From Phytophthora sp. 'mugwort' (lineage: Eukaryota; Oomycota; Peronosporomycetes; Peronosporales; Peronosporaceae): a stretch of 64,000 nucleotides of DNA. Positions 32,490 to 41,809 of the stretch are shown here, one piece after another. How positions within the stretch are numbered: the stretch's first letter is position 1; each line of letters begins with the position of its first letter. The DNA is taken from contig JAUCEF010000007.1 in assembly GCA_033558025.1 (NCBI GenBank), positions 4,216,001 through 4,280,000 on the forward strand, in the 5' to 3' direction. Made by a program: the position numbers and the translations under genes. The notes beneath the pieces are model-generated. The model searched no databases. It was given only the letters and a program-made list of their open reading frames with translations, and was not told the origin of the DNA.

Positions 32490-33620
32490 ATTATGCAGTG
32501 CGGCGGGCGCTTGCCCGGCCTGTTGGACGAAGTGGCGCCGAGGCATGTACCTGATGGAGAAGGCGCTGGGCGTGATGATCGTCGGCGCGACGATCCTGCT
32601 GCTGGTGTGGGTGCACTCGGGCGCGGCCATCTCGAAGCCCGGCATGATGGACATGGTTCTGAATCTGGGTCTGAACAATGAGATCGTCAAGGGCGAGGCC
32701 AAGCGCGGCGGCGACCGCTTCGCGAACGTCTCCTACCGTCGTCTGCTGCAGATGTTCGGCGACGTGGTGCTCGAGGTCCTGCACGACGACTTCGAGGCCG
32801 AGCTGTCGGCCATGAAGCAGGCGCACCACGTGACGTTCGACGTGGAGCTGACGGCAGGCGACCTGAAAAACCTGGTGCAGGAATCCAAGAAGGTGTACGA
32901 AAAGCACGGCAAGTCGCTCCCGTCGGACACGTGGGAGCAGATGCGCATGGTCATCGAGACCGTGTTCCGTTCGTGGAACATCCCACGCGCCGTCAAGTGC
33001 CGTGAGATCAACAAGATCACGGGTCTCAAGGGCACGCCGTGAACGTGCAGGCTATGATGTACGGCAACATCAACGATCAGTTATGCAAGAGCTTGATGTT
33101 CACGCGTAACCCGGCCAACGGCAAAAACAAGCTGTACGGCGAGTTCCTGCTGAACGCGCAGGGCGAAGATGTGGCGGCGGGCATCCGCACGCCGCAGCAG
33201 ATCTCGGAGCTGACGCAGAAAATATCGACCGTGTACAATCAGATGGACGAGACGGTGCACACGGTGGAGGCGCTCTTCAAGGACGTGCAAGATGGTGTGC
33301 TGTCCTTGCTGTAGACGCGCAACGGCAAGCGCACGAGCCCTTCAGCTCTGAAGGTCCCCGTGGACATGTAGCACGAGAAGCTGATCACGAAGGAGGAGGC
33401 CGCGATACTGGTGGAGCCACGGCACCTGGACAGTTGCCACACCCGAGCTTTGCCAACGAGAAGATGTACCAGAAGGACGTGCCGTGCCGAGACCTGCCGG
33501 TGTCTTCGGGCGCGGCTGTGGGCAAGATCGTGTTCACGGTGGCGGCCGTAGAGGCGTGATTTACACGCGATGAGTCCATCATCGACATGATCGCTGCCGT
33601 GGACAGCCAGCACGGCAAGC
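32490..33620 (+). pseudogene. ppdk: Pyruvate phosphate dikinase (PPDK) fragment captured by the MULE
   Basis: Shows the PPDK stretches MYLMEKALGV, SGAAISKPGMMDMVLNLGLN, YRRLLQMFGDVVLEVLHDDF and WEQMRMVIETVFRSWNIPRA. After a frame change come NVQAMMYGNI and KSLMFTRNPANGKNKLYGEF with QGEDVAAGIRTPQ, then DGVLSLL and, past two stops, HPSFANEKMYQKDVPCRDLP with SGAAVGKIVFT. This covers the middle of the roughly 880-residue enzyme, from the ATP-grasp part into the phosphohistidine domain, without introns. The catalytic-His region (GGxTSHAA) is absent. PPDK interconverts pyruvate and PEP in PPi-based glycolysis, which oomycetes use. The copy has at least three stops and several shifts and cannot work. 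Confidence 0.85.
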
Positions 33621-33766
33621 GGCGACGATTTAGAAGTGGGACTTCACGTGATGGACTAGCACTTGGTCATGAGGAAACAATATATGAGGAAGCTAGACCC
33701 GGCAGCGGAAGGTCTTTAGCGGTGCCAGTGACGGAGATGATGGTGTAGACGAAACTGTGATCAAGT

Positions 33767-35693
33767 TCAATGTATGATAAACGAAGCGGAGCGTATAATC
33801 GAAGTATGTCCTTCTCCTAATGCTTCTTTGTGTATTTCAAGTTCAAACAGTACACGATGCCTGTTGTGACCATCTGCGATGCCGCACTTGTAAAGCTTGC
33901 GGATCCGTGTAGGCTCACCACTTTCACCACGAGAACGGATTTTTCGTTTACGGGGCCGTCCAGCCTGCCATGGATAAAGTGCAGGTGTCAAGGCTTCATA
34001 TGCTTTCTTTTCCGAGTCGTCCGGGAGCGCAATGGGACGTTGATTCTCCGCGTATTGTGCGACTGTGTGGCAGCTAGAAAAACATTGAAATACGCCCTCC
34101 AGACCTCCATCCATCTTCATTTTGATAGCCTAAAGGTGGCGGCGTGGGATTCCTTGCTGTAGCCAAGACACGCATGAGCACGATGGCGGAGATAATTCTA
34201 CCTCTCTTGGCTTGTCACCGTGACCCGAGCGACTTGTGTATGCAACTTTGTCCGAGCTGAACGAGACAGAGTACAGCGGTATCTGCTTTAACTCACACTG
34301 GAACTTGCTTTCCGACCGAGGTGTTGTGATTCGACCAGAGGCCGCCCACGTTTTGCCTTGACAGAGACGAAGATGCGCTTCGGTCATCATGATCTTGGCG
34401 TACGCACGGAAGTAGTCGTAAGGCAGTAGCTTCCTCGGCTTTAGCCGCAACGATTTGCCTGCTCGCTTTTAACAAAGTTGGTAGTTCTCCATCCATAGAG
34501 GGGTAGAGTCTTGTAGTATGGATACAGAGCCCATTTCTTCGGTCCACCGCGTTCAAATATACACCGGCAGCGACACTCGCATCACTCAAATCTCGTATGG
34601 CGGCTTTGTACACGGCTGGCGTCGTTGCCGCTTGCGCGCGCCAAACCATTGCCTCATGACAGACAGCAAGCTTTACTTTTTTGTCAGCTCGCATATTTCC
34701 TACGAGCGCAATACGCATTTGTAAACAACAAACATAATATCATTCGATGTAATACTGTCGTACTGATGAGATGTCCTGTGCCATATATAATTTCTAGCTT
34801 TAGCTCATCTGAAGCTGAAATGATGCCGGCATGCTGGTCAGAAAAACTGGCACGTCACGAAGAGGAAACCCATGCAAAAGAAGTGCCTTGAAGAACCAAA
34901 AATAGTTGGAGTGATCCTTTAGCGGAGCCAGCGCCACGGCTGCTACGCGGTTCTGGAGATTTCCATCTTGTGCAACTAGCACTATCTGCACGCCGTTATA
35001 TGGCGGTGCTTCATGTGAGCCGCGTCCACACCAAAAATTCCTTGGCCACCACGAAACCATGCGGGATCCAAGGCGACCATCGCACGAACAAAGTGACCTT
35101 CTCCATCACGCTGTATGTCGCTGAAAACACCGTTGTTGCACTTCGTAAATGCTTCAAGATACCACGGCAGGTATTTGATAGACTTCTCATCTTCTGAGAA
35201 CACCTCACGGCGTACAATATCCTTCACTCGGTATAGCATGCTGGTACTGCACATCAAGTTGGACTTTTGCTGCAGCTGCCCAGTCATCGCCGACACAGAG
35301 ATGCTGGCGTCAGCAATTACAGCAGATCGCAGCACCGACGATGCTGCTAGCTGATGAGCAGAGGGTTTCGCAGTCGACGTGCAGTTTATATGGTTGAGAT
35401 GGTTGTTGTTACGTGCCAGTTGCTCATATGGTTATGATGGTTGTTGTCACGTGCCAGTTGTTCTGTTGATGTTTCCTCTTTGACACGGACAATTTTACGA
35501 ACCAGGTACAAGACGCCCCACTAGAACAGCGAACGTCCTTAAACCTACCACCTCTCTTACTAACGGCAACACGCTTACCAAGCGCTAATGCATAAGCTTT
35601 AACTGCTGCAACAGCGTCCTTTCCGGTGCTCCACCTCTGCTGACGCAGACCATCTAGCTCTGCATCGCCCGTATCGTCTGCTCCGTCGGCCAT
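33767..35693 (-). pseudogene. MULE transposase, broken
   Basis: The start is ATG 35,693 (MADGADDTGDAELDGLRQQR), followed by a FAR1/WRKY-type N-terminal region (KRGGRFKDVRCSSGASCTWF). After a shift, 35,335-34,980 codes the core with EGHFVRAMVALDPAWFRGGQ and IFGVDAAHMKHRHI (first catalytic Asp). The next frame gives VQIVLVAQDGNLQNRVAAVA and DHSNYFWFFKALL. Further breaks lead to a basic C-terminal tail (GRPRKRKIRSRGE) and a CCHC-like end (YKCGIADGHNRHR). The usual SWIM-type finger is not seen in one piece. It faces the terminal repeat from which a MULE is normally transcribed. Confidence 0.82.
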
Positions 35694-35744
35694 TTTGATC
35701 TGGTGGTGGAGGCTAAAAAGAAGTTCACAGAGGTTCGGGTAAAT

Positions 35745-35799
35745 ATCGAGTCCCCCTTTGAAAATGTTTTTCGATTCGAGTCCCCCCTGGAAATTTCCC
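35745..35799 (-). repeat. Right terminal inverted repeat of the MULE
   Basis: Reverse-complement partner of 32,307-32,362; followed directly by the duplicated AAAAAATAA at 35,800-35,808. Confidence 0.92.
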
Positions 35800-35834
35800 A
35801 AAAAATAAACTCAATTCTTAAGTCATTTTTTCTC

Positions 35835-36323
35835 TCATATCATAAAACTGCCCCTGGTCTTCCTCATAGCGCGGATCTTTGACATATGATCCTTAGCTTC
35901 CTGGAATCCCTTTGCAAACCTCTTACCCTTTGGCTTGGAAACGCCAGCCCCATAGCGACGACGAACCTCACCACAAAGCGACTTGATTAAATCACTATGC
36001 TCAAGTTTGGTAGCCTTGGAAAGCAAGAACTTTTCTCCAGCATCGACTGCATCAGTAAGAATTCCCTTGAGCTTTGTGTAAGCGAGATCACGTTTGGCCC
36101 CCTTCTTCACATCACTCATAGTTAGGCGTCCTCCTTCCTTATCGCTATCATAAACCCCGATACCCGTCATGAAGCGGATCGCAGCTCTCGCTGGGATAGC
36201 CCCTTGGGGAGCACCAAGTGCGGTTACGAGAGCGGGAACAGCTGCATCTGCTGCTTTGCTAAGAATGCCAGAATCCTTAGCAATTTGAATACCTTTTAAA
36301 TGCCTCCCCATATTTTCCCCCAA
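35835..36323 (-). CDS. Polinton minor capsid/core-type protein, C-terminal part
   Basis: 162 codons open from MGENMGRHLKGIQIAKDSGI. It has an Ala/Gly-rich helical region (AAVPALVTALGAPQGAIPAR), then GRLTMSDVKKGAKRDLAYTK and a basic Arg/Lys end closing with GSFMI. The character (basic, amphipathic helices, short hydrophobic end) recalls minor capsid or core proteins of Polintons and adenovirus pVI/pX, by composition only. In the frame upstream of the ATG the sequence YTWSQYL links towards the next ORF, so this may be the second half of one longer gene broken near 36,335. Confidence 0.5.
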   Translation of the reverse strand: MGENMGRHLKGIQIAKDSGILSKAADAAVPALVTALGAPQGAIPARAAIRFMTGIGVYDSDKEGGRLTMSDVKKGAKRDLAYTKLKGILTDAVDAGEKFLLSKATKLEHSDLIKSLCGEVRRRYGAGVSKPKGKRFAKGFQEAKDHMSKIRAMRKTRGSFMI

Positions 36324-36351
36324 ATACTGGCTCCATGTATACCTCCTCCGT

Positions 36352-36579
36352 TCAGATGCTTGAAAGGATATCCAATGTCTTATTCGTGGTTGCTAAACGC
36401 GTCCCTTTACCAGATTTGCGAGCTCGAAGAGCTTTAGCATACGATTCAGGATGGAGATGAAGCGTAGCACCAGAACCACTCAACTCATACTTAGTCAAGG
36501 ATAGAGTACTTGACTTGAAGGCTCTCTTGAGCTTAGACTCAGGGATGGATGATGAAACTGCTAACTCTTTGAACGCCAT
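36352..36579 (-). CDS. Small Polinton ORF, probably N-terminal half of the same minor virion gene
   Basis: 75 residues (MAFKELAVSSSIPESKLKRA), with a Ser/Leu-rich part, LSGSGATLHLHPESYAKALR and a basic linker. It ends 28 bases before the following ORF on the same strand. Both the spacing and the lack of an obvious signal between them suggest one ancestral gene of about 245 residues that gained a stop. Function unknown. Confidence 0.45.
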   Translation of the reverse strand: MAFKELAVSSSIPESKLKRAFKSSTLSLTKYELSGSGATLHLHPESYAKALRARKSGKGTRLATTNKTLDILSSI

Positions 36580-37033
36580 GATTATATTTCATGACTGATT
36601 TATTTAAAGAATGGTTAAATTCAGATCTTTGAATCGGTTTAATAGATTCAACTTATTTTTTTTTGCTTGCAATATAACCAGAGCATGCACCATATACCGC
36701 AATAATCTCCGTAAGCCCCTTAGCATTGTTTGGGATTGTACTTTCCAATTCAATACTTGGTAGGAGCTGCTTCACCCATACTATCGAAGAATTCTCCATC
36801 AGGGACAGCCTGCCAATGTCCTACATCACGATTAGGAGGCCTCAACAGTATCAGATAGGTTCCTTTTTTGGGGAGTGGACTCGTTATTTTACTCGACTCG
36901 AATATATTATCCAGGTGGACTCCTAATCGATCCGCGAGTTCAATTAGATCATGATCGCTCGTGATTGCCTTAATGAGATGAGCATAATATTTAATTTCGA
37001 TGAGAGTATATTAGAATCCATATAGATTCAACG
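36580..37033. promoter_or_regulatory. AT-rich divergent intergenic region before the capsid gene
   Basis: 454 bases without a convincing gene lie between the minus-strand minor protein and the plus-strand capsid gene. They are AT-rich with a poly-T run at 36,652-36,662 and a TATA-like TATATTAGAATCC 25-30 bases before the capsid ATG. A shared two-way promoter is plausible; no precise element can be named. Confidence 0.3.
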
Positions 37034-38748
37034 ATGAGCGAAACTCAACTATCCGACCAATATTTGTACTAGAGCTCGCTCAAGAGCGACCCGGAGATCA
37101 AGGTATCTTTTGGTAAGCGAGTACCCTTCGCAATCGATCTCAATCAGGGCTCGTATCAGAATGGTGTCATTACTATTGATGCTACTGCCCAGCTGAATGG
37201 GAGTTAAGGATTCGCGTGTCTTCGCGATGCCTACATCGTGCTACCGTACAAGGTCTCGATGAAGAACGGTAGTACTGACCAGACTCTACCAGCTAACCAC
37301 TTCTGTTCTACGCTCAAATGCGGTAACTGGAATGTAATCGATAGCATGTCGCTTGAACTCAACGGGAAGACCGTTGTAAGTATGGCTGACTACAAGCTGT
37401 TTGGAACAATATCCGAGCTCAGACAAGCTACAGTCCTCAGTATGTTGAGAAGCATGGAGCTGCGTCGTTCTTTTATCCGGATGCCGCTCAGTCAGCTTTG
37501 TATAGTTCTGCTACATCATTTACTACGGGAGATGGTTACACTAATGCTACTGCCTTCTCATCTTCGTTTGCTACTACTGGACCATCTGGTGGTGCTTCCG
37601 TTGGTAATGACGGTCTTGTAAAGCGTCTGTTGTCGAACCCTCCTAACGCTGGATCTGATTTCTCTGTATCATGGCCTTTGCCTGGTTCGGCTGCAGCTTC
37701 TACCACAATCTCAAACCAAACCGCGCGTGGTGCTTTTTTGTCTGGTGTAGCTACTGCTAATGGAATTATGGGAACATGGAACTACATGCTCAAGATCAAG
37801 CTAACTGATCTACATCCCATCTTCAAGGAGCTAGCCCTCATGGCGAACCCTCAGATCCGCATACGCTTCCGTGTCAACCAGAGTACTTCCACTATTGCTG
37901 TCGACGCATCGAAGGGTATGTCTCTCACCAGCACTACTCGCGCGAGTGGCGATACCTGTCCGGTGATGGTTTCTGCTTCATCGACTGGTAGTTCCATGGC
38001 TGGAGTCCTTGCTGGCTGCCGGGTTCAGTATTGCTTGAGGTGCTGTAGTCAATGCTCTTGAACCTACAATTGATGGGACCTACATGCCTTTCACCACTTC
38101 TCGTCTGTACGTTCCATTTGTACATCTTGAGAACCCTCAAGCGATCGTCTCAAAGCCAGTCAAGAAAGTTTGATACAATGACTGTTATGCTCAGTTGTTT
38201 TATCAGCGTGCTGGAATTGGTAAGCAGTCAACCCAGCTCAATGCTGCATTTGATCTTCAACTGTCAGCTTCTATTAAAAACGCCAAGTATGTTATTCTTC
38301 TCCCATTCGCCGAGCAAACTGGTAATTTCGCTTCTGCTGCTGTACAGGAGTTTCAAAGTCCTTTTGATTCGGCTCCCTGGACGCATCACCCCGGCTCCAG
38401 TATCAGAAATTTCAACGGTCGCATTGGTTCCAACCAAATCTTCGACATCAATTATGACTATGATTCCATCACTTCACTAATGAGGTACCTAAACTCGCTT
38501 CGATCAATAGTGATCTCACCCCTGAGCTCGTTAATGGTCTTCTTGATTACCAGACGTGGCCACTTACTAACCGTGTTCTCATTGCTGACGTTAATCGTCT
38601 AACAGAGCGTGATGTCCCCCAAGCGATTCAGATTCAAGGTGTGAATGCTGGATGCCAAGGCACCAACGTGATTGTATAGGTTGTAAGCGAGCAGGAGCTG
38701 ACTTTTGATCGTCTTACAGGCGAAGTAATAGATTTTACCACAGCTTAG
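37034..38748 (+). pseudogene. mcp: Polinton major capsid protein (double jelly-roll), broken
   Basis: ATG 37,034 opens MSETQLSDQYLY, with stops at codon 13 (TAG) and near 37,205 (TAA). The frame carries FGKRVPFAIDLNQGSYQNGV, LRDAYIVLPYKVSMKNG, and GNWNVIDSMSLELNGKTVV. After a shift near 37,410 it has FFYPDAAQSALYSS and a long Ser/Gly/Thr loop, then NGIMGTWNYMLKIKLTDLHP and NPQIRIRFRVNQST. After another near 38,030 it has TYMPFTTSRLYVPFVHLENP, QRAGIGKQSTQLNAAFDLQL, and finally TWPLTNRVLIADVNRLTERD. It ends at TAG 38,746. The size (about 570 codons), alternating strand/loop pattern, and C-terminal planar-face motif are those of Polinton MCPs. It would form hexon-like trimers of an icosahedral shell. 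Confidence 0.75.
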
Positions 38749-38797
38749 TAGAGTACTTTTATTCCTCAGTTTATGAGATAAAAAAATTATGACAAGA

Positions 38798-38992
38798 TTA
38801 TTGGTGATCAGCCAACCACTTCAGATGCGCTTTTGACTTACGAACATGATGTGATTTACCCGCGTGTGGATACGATGTACCACACTCACATTCAGTAAAA
38901 GCGTTTCTACGAGCCCTTAGCGCTTCCTTGCGGGCGTAATCATCCTGTTCACGTTGGAGATCAATCTGTAGCTTTTCTTCATCAGTTGCCAT
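38798..38992 (-). CDS. Small zinc-finger-like Polinton protein
   Basis: 64 residues, intact, tail to tail with the capsid gene (50 bases apart). The N-terminal half is a charged helix (EEKLQIDLQREQDDYARKEA). The C-terminal half is a compact finger with TECECGTSYPHAGKSHHVRK ending in HLKWLADHQ, a CxC...HH pattern. Likely a small nucleic-acid-binding or regulatory protein; no name. Confidence 0.5.
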   Translation of the reverse strand: MATDEEKLQIDLQREQDDYARKEALRARRNAFTECECGTSYPHAGKSHHVRKSKAHLKWLADHQ

Positions 38993-39086
38993 ACCATGTC
39001 GATGACGTCAGTTTGATTATAACGAGCTTTATGTTTTCGAGTATATGTCTCACACGTTCACATACAACAAGTTCCGAAGTGGAGGT

Positions 39087-39438
39087 TCATTGCTCTTCTA
39101 GATGTGCTTCACGATATGAACGCTTTTGTTCCTGTCTCTGATTTTCGGATATCCAAGCTGCTTGCTTATTAACGCACTTACTCGAATCAATAACCAGCTG
39201 CTCGAATTGTAGTAAGTTCTTACGGTCATCAATCTCATGAACGCTAACTAAGTAGATATCGAAGTTATTAACCCCGTGTTCGCAAAAGTGATGATAAATC
39301 ATCGCAGCGCATCTTACCTTACCTTCAATCCACCGCTTGTAGTTTCGCTTATGATTATCAAATCGTTTTTGAAGAGTAGCTGTGGTGCTACCCACATACA
39401 CGATCGATTCATCAGCGTTGGTGACCTGTAAATATATC
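39087..39438 (-). pseudogene. GIY-YIG endonuclease, start frame broken
   Basis: The domain motifs are complete: GIYLQVTNADESIVYVGST (GIY and YVG) and TLQKRFDNHKRNYKRW (the catalytic Arg region). Then come YHHFCEHGVNNFDIYLVSV and the active-site Glu in LLQFEQLVI. The frame with GIY has no ATG, while an ATG lies one base out of phase just upstream, so a one-base slip at the start has probably killed it. GIY-YIG nucleases are typical passengers of Polintons and giant-virus-related elements and cut DNA in repair, recombination or homing. Confidence 0.75.
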
Positions 39439-39515
39439 CCTTCATTATTATAATATAAGACTTAATATCAGGATCACCATTAATTTCGTCATAGCAGTAT
39501 CAAAAAAAAAGTATC

Positions 39516-39815
39516 TTAGTTTAATTCCTTAAGTAGCTTAGGACACTTCTCAATTACAAATTGACTCTTACGAAGCCAACCGGTATAGCTCGAATCCATT
39601 CGACTAATCTGCTTGAGGGTCTTACCTCGATATTTTCCCCACGTCATCATACATGAATTATCATCAGTTAGGAATTGGGAGTGTAAGAATATTTTGATTT
39701 CCTCGGTAATATTTAGACTGGGTTGGCTAAATACCCATCTACAATAACCAGGATCAGAAGTATATACTTCTTCGATCTTGGTGCCCTTGTATTTCCAAAA
39801 GTTAGTTCGCTCTAC
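39516..39815 (-). pseudogene. ExoX-C-like double-repeat protein, no ATG
   Basis: An open minus-strand frame of about 100 codons ends at 39,516 and holds two copies of the same short fold: FWKYKGTKIEEVYTSDPGYC followed by RWVFSQP, and TWGKYRGKTLKQISRMDSSY followed by TGWLRKSQ. The (F/W)GKYKGxxxxxI...DPxYxRWL pattern is the small domain found at the C-terminus of exodeoxyribonuclease X and as a stand-alone unit in viruses and mobile elements. No ATG is left in frame before a stop, so the 5' end is lost. Confidence 0.55.
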
Positions 39816-39997
39816 ATGTTATCAGTTGGGTGTATCTATACACATAGCCCCTTAGTTTCTTTTAATTTTTTTTAATTAATTCTGTTAATAGATACTTTGA
39901 TTTTAATATTACCCCAACTCTGATTTCGATTAATGATATTTCACTGGTATTAACCACTTTTATAGGATTTAACATTTCTAAAATATTTTTTTATATG

Positions 39998-40228
39998 TTA
40001 TCTATCAGTATGAATCGTTCTTTCTATGCTTAAATCCAAGATCTGCTGTATCCCCTTCGACATTATTTGTGGAGCTTGGAGGTTTGGACGATACCTCCTT
40101 CGAACCAGAGGGGTCGAGAGGTCTTGCCTATTTTATATTTTCTTGGGTTATTTACATGGTTATGGGGCTTTTGGGTTAGTTGATGGGTGATATTTTTTTT
40201 ACATATAGTGTACCTAGATATTACTACT
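39998..40228 (-). repeat. Right terminal inverted repeat of the Polinton
   Basis: 231 bp, partner of 21,483-21,714, ending TTACTACT and followed by the duplicated CTCGGC at 40,229-40,234. About 180 AT-rich bases between the last ORF and this repeat hold nothing that I recognise. Confidence 0.93.
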
Positions 40229-40234
40229 CTCGGC

Positions 40235-40950
40235 ATCGAGGGCTTTCTTAATATCATCGGCGGTGCTTGCACGCCGCCTCCACCAACCTGCGCACAAGCT
40301 GAGTTGAATCCTGGGGGGACCCACATCGTCCTGCATCGCCACAAGATTCTCGTCCACCATCTGATGAATATGAGTAGTGATTGCTTCCAGACTGCCGGTC
40401 AGCTTATCTCAATCTCATCAAAGCGAACGCATGTCTATCTGGGCAGCAATCGTCATATGGGACGCGAGTAACTCTTGCTGCATTTCCTGCAATGCCTGGG
40501 CGAACTTCTAGTTCACAATTTTTTCAATCTGCGATGTCCTCTCGCTTACGAGCAACTGCAGCCGCTAGAACCGCTCTTGGAGCTCTGTCTGTGTTGCTGT
40601 TAGAGCCTCACCAAGCCGTTCCGCAACGAACCGCTGCTGGTTTGTAAGCTGTTGCACATTTTGCTTCGGTTGAAGCCTGAACAGCCATCAGGGCGGCCCT
40701 TTGCGCATCACTTTGGCCTTGCTGTCTATGCTGTAGAAGAGTCTGCTCCGCAGCCAGGGCCTGATTCTGGGCGATGAAGCTGGGCAAGATCAACCAGGCG
40801 TGGGTCGACGCCTGCGTTGAACACCGCGCCTGATAGCTCCTTTTCGCTGGGAAGTTCGACAATTGCAGTTTCTTCAACAATTGTGGGGTATTCAGCACCA
40901 GCTTGGGCAGTGACGTGGGCATCTTCGGCGGCTTGAGCTGCCACTTGCGC
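40235..40950 (-). pseudogene. Coiled-coil protein gene, 5' part, split by the Polinton
   Basis: It begins near MAAQAAEDAHVTAQAGAEYP (40,944), then TIVEETAIVELPSEKELSGA. After a shift comes a Gln/Ala-rich coiled coil (NQALAAEQTLLQHRQQGQSD, RAALMAVQASTEAK), and close to the Polinton GSLEAITTHIHQMVDENLVA with DDIKKALDAE. Several frame breaks exist in addition to the insertion. Together with 21,170-21,482 it makes up the target gene. A retroelement gag and a host coiled-coil protein are both possible. Confidence 0.45.
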
Positions 40951-40959
40951 TCAAGTCAC

Positions 40960-41800
40960 AGCCACCCTTGTCGTTAATAAATGGAGGCGAGTTTATTCTT
41001 CGGCTCCCCAAGATCGCGATTTTTTATTCCCTATTTTAATATCCAGTAAAAAAAACGATATTTTGGGCCAATGAAGTTCGAGAACCACGAGCCCGCCCAT
41101 CACGAACCTGGCTCCTTTTTCGGGGAGCTCCAAGACCTTAGGAACCGGGTTCGTAAGGTTTTACGGCTCTTCAAAACACATCAGGACCCCGGTTCGCCGC
41201 CAGCTTGTCCGAGGCTTGGGTATAGAGGCCCGAAGATGCTTTTATTGGAGCAGCAAAAGATGAGATGAGGACTTGGGAACCTGTGTGGAAGGTGGATAGG
41301 TATCTATACCAAACAATAACAGCCGAAATATATGCTTTAATGTCTAATGGGGAGATGATAACGCCAGTACGCCCTCAGCTGCCTGGAACGAGCCTAGTAC
41401 AGAGTACAACTTGTTGGTTTTAGATTATGTTTCTTTTGACCGGCCACCCAGAGCTAGGATGCGTTATTAGATATATCGGAACGGAACCCAAAAACAGGGA
41501 AGGAAAGTGAAAAACAGAGAGGACACATCGATAGCGTAGAAAGGGTGTGCACAGCAAAGAAAAATGATCCAAAATCATACCAGGAAATATCGACGACATA
41601 GAAGTATCGAAAAACAGGGATTTGGTCAGTACCAGCCAACAAGAACAAATCTTCGCGGATCCAGCTCAGGTAACCCCTGGAACCTAACCGGTTACGACCC
41701 GATTCTATTAACCGCTCATAACGGTCCGATCCGTGCTGTGCTTCCAGCGCCATCTACGCGCCCAGTCCTGGTTGGTTAACACACGCTCCCAAAACGCAGA
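40960..41800. other. Intergenic stretch without recognisable gene
   Basis: It contains AT-rich runs (41,020-41,060), a short open frame of 65 codons at 41,071 (MKFENHEPAHHEPGSFFGEL) and a 99-codon minus frame at 41,454-41,753. None has family features, good start context or conservation that I can judge. Confidence 0.3.
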
Positions 41801-41809
41801 ATCCTAAGC

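Larger units (their letters stand above)
32307..35799. mobile_element. Mutator-like element (MULE) carrying a PPDK fragment, nested in the Polinton
   Basis: 3,493 bp with 55-56 bp terminal inverted repeats starting GGGAAATTTCC and a perfect 9-bp target duplication. Its minus-strand right two thirds code a broken MULE transposase. The left third (32,490-33,620, plus strand) is a GC-rich piece of a pyruvate phosphate dikinase gene. An element that holds both its own transposase and host gene sequence is the autonomous counterpart of a Pack-MULE. It sits at the 3' end of a Polinton virion gene. Confidence 0.9.
21483..40228. mobile_element. Maverick/Polinton DNA transposon, complete but decayed
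   Basis: 18,746 bp bounded by inverted repeats starting AGTAGTAA at 21,483 and ending TTACTACT at 40,228. They are flanked by the identical 6-mers CTCGGC at 21,477-21,482 and 40,229-40,234. Six-base duplications, AGT-type ends and the combination of a protein-primed family-B polymerase, a retroviral-type integrase and a double-jelly-roll capsid gene define this class. Left to right it holds a small zinc protein, a small basic protein, polB, integrase, five less known ORFs, a fibre gene (minus), a virion-protein fragment, a nested MULE, a minor-protein gene pair (minus), the capsid gene, and three small minus-strand ORFs including GIY-YIG. FtsK-type ATPase and adenain-like protease were not found. 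Nearly all large genes have several frame breaks, so the copy is dead. Confidence 0.93.

Noticed and set aside
21483..40228. FtsK/HerA-type packaging ATPase and adenain-like protease
   Set aside because: Looked for a P-loop (GxxGxGKS/T) with a following Walker B and for an H...D/E...Q...C protease pattern; none was found. They seem absent or deleted, so no feature is given.
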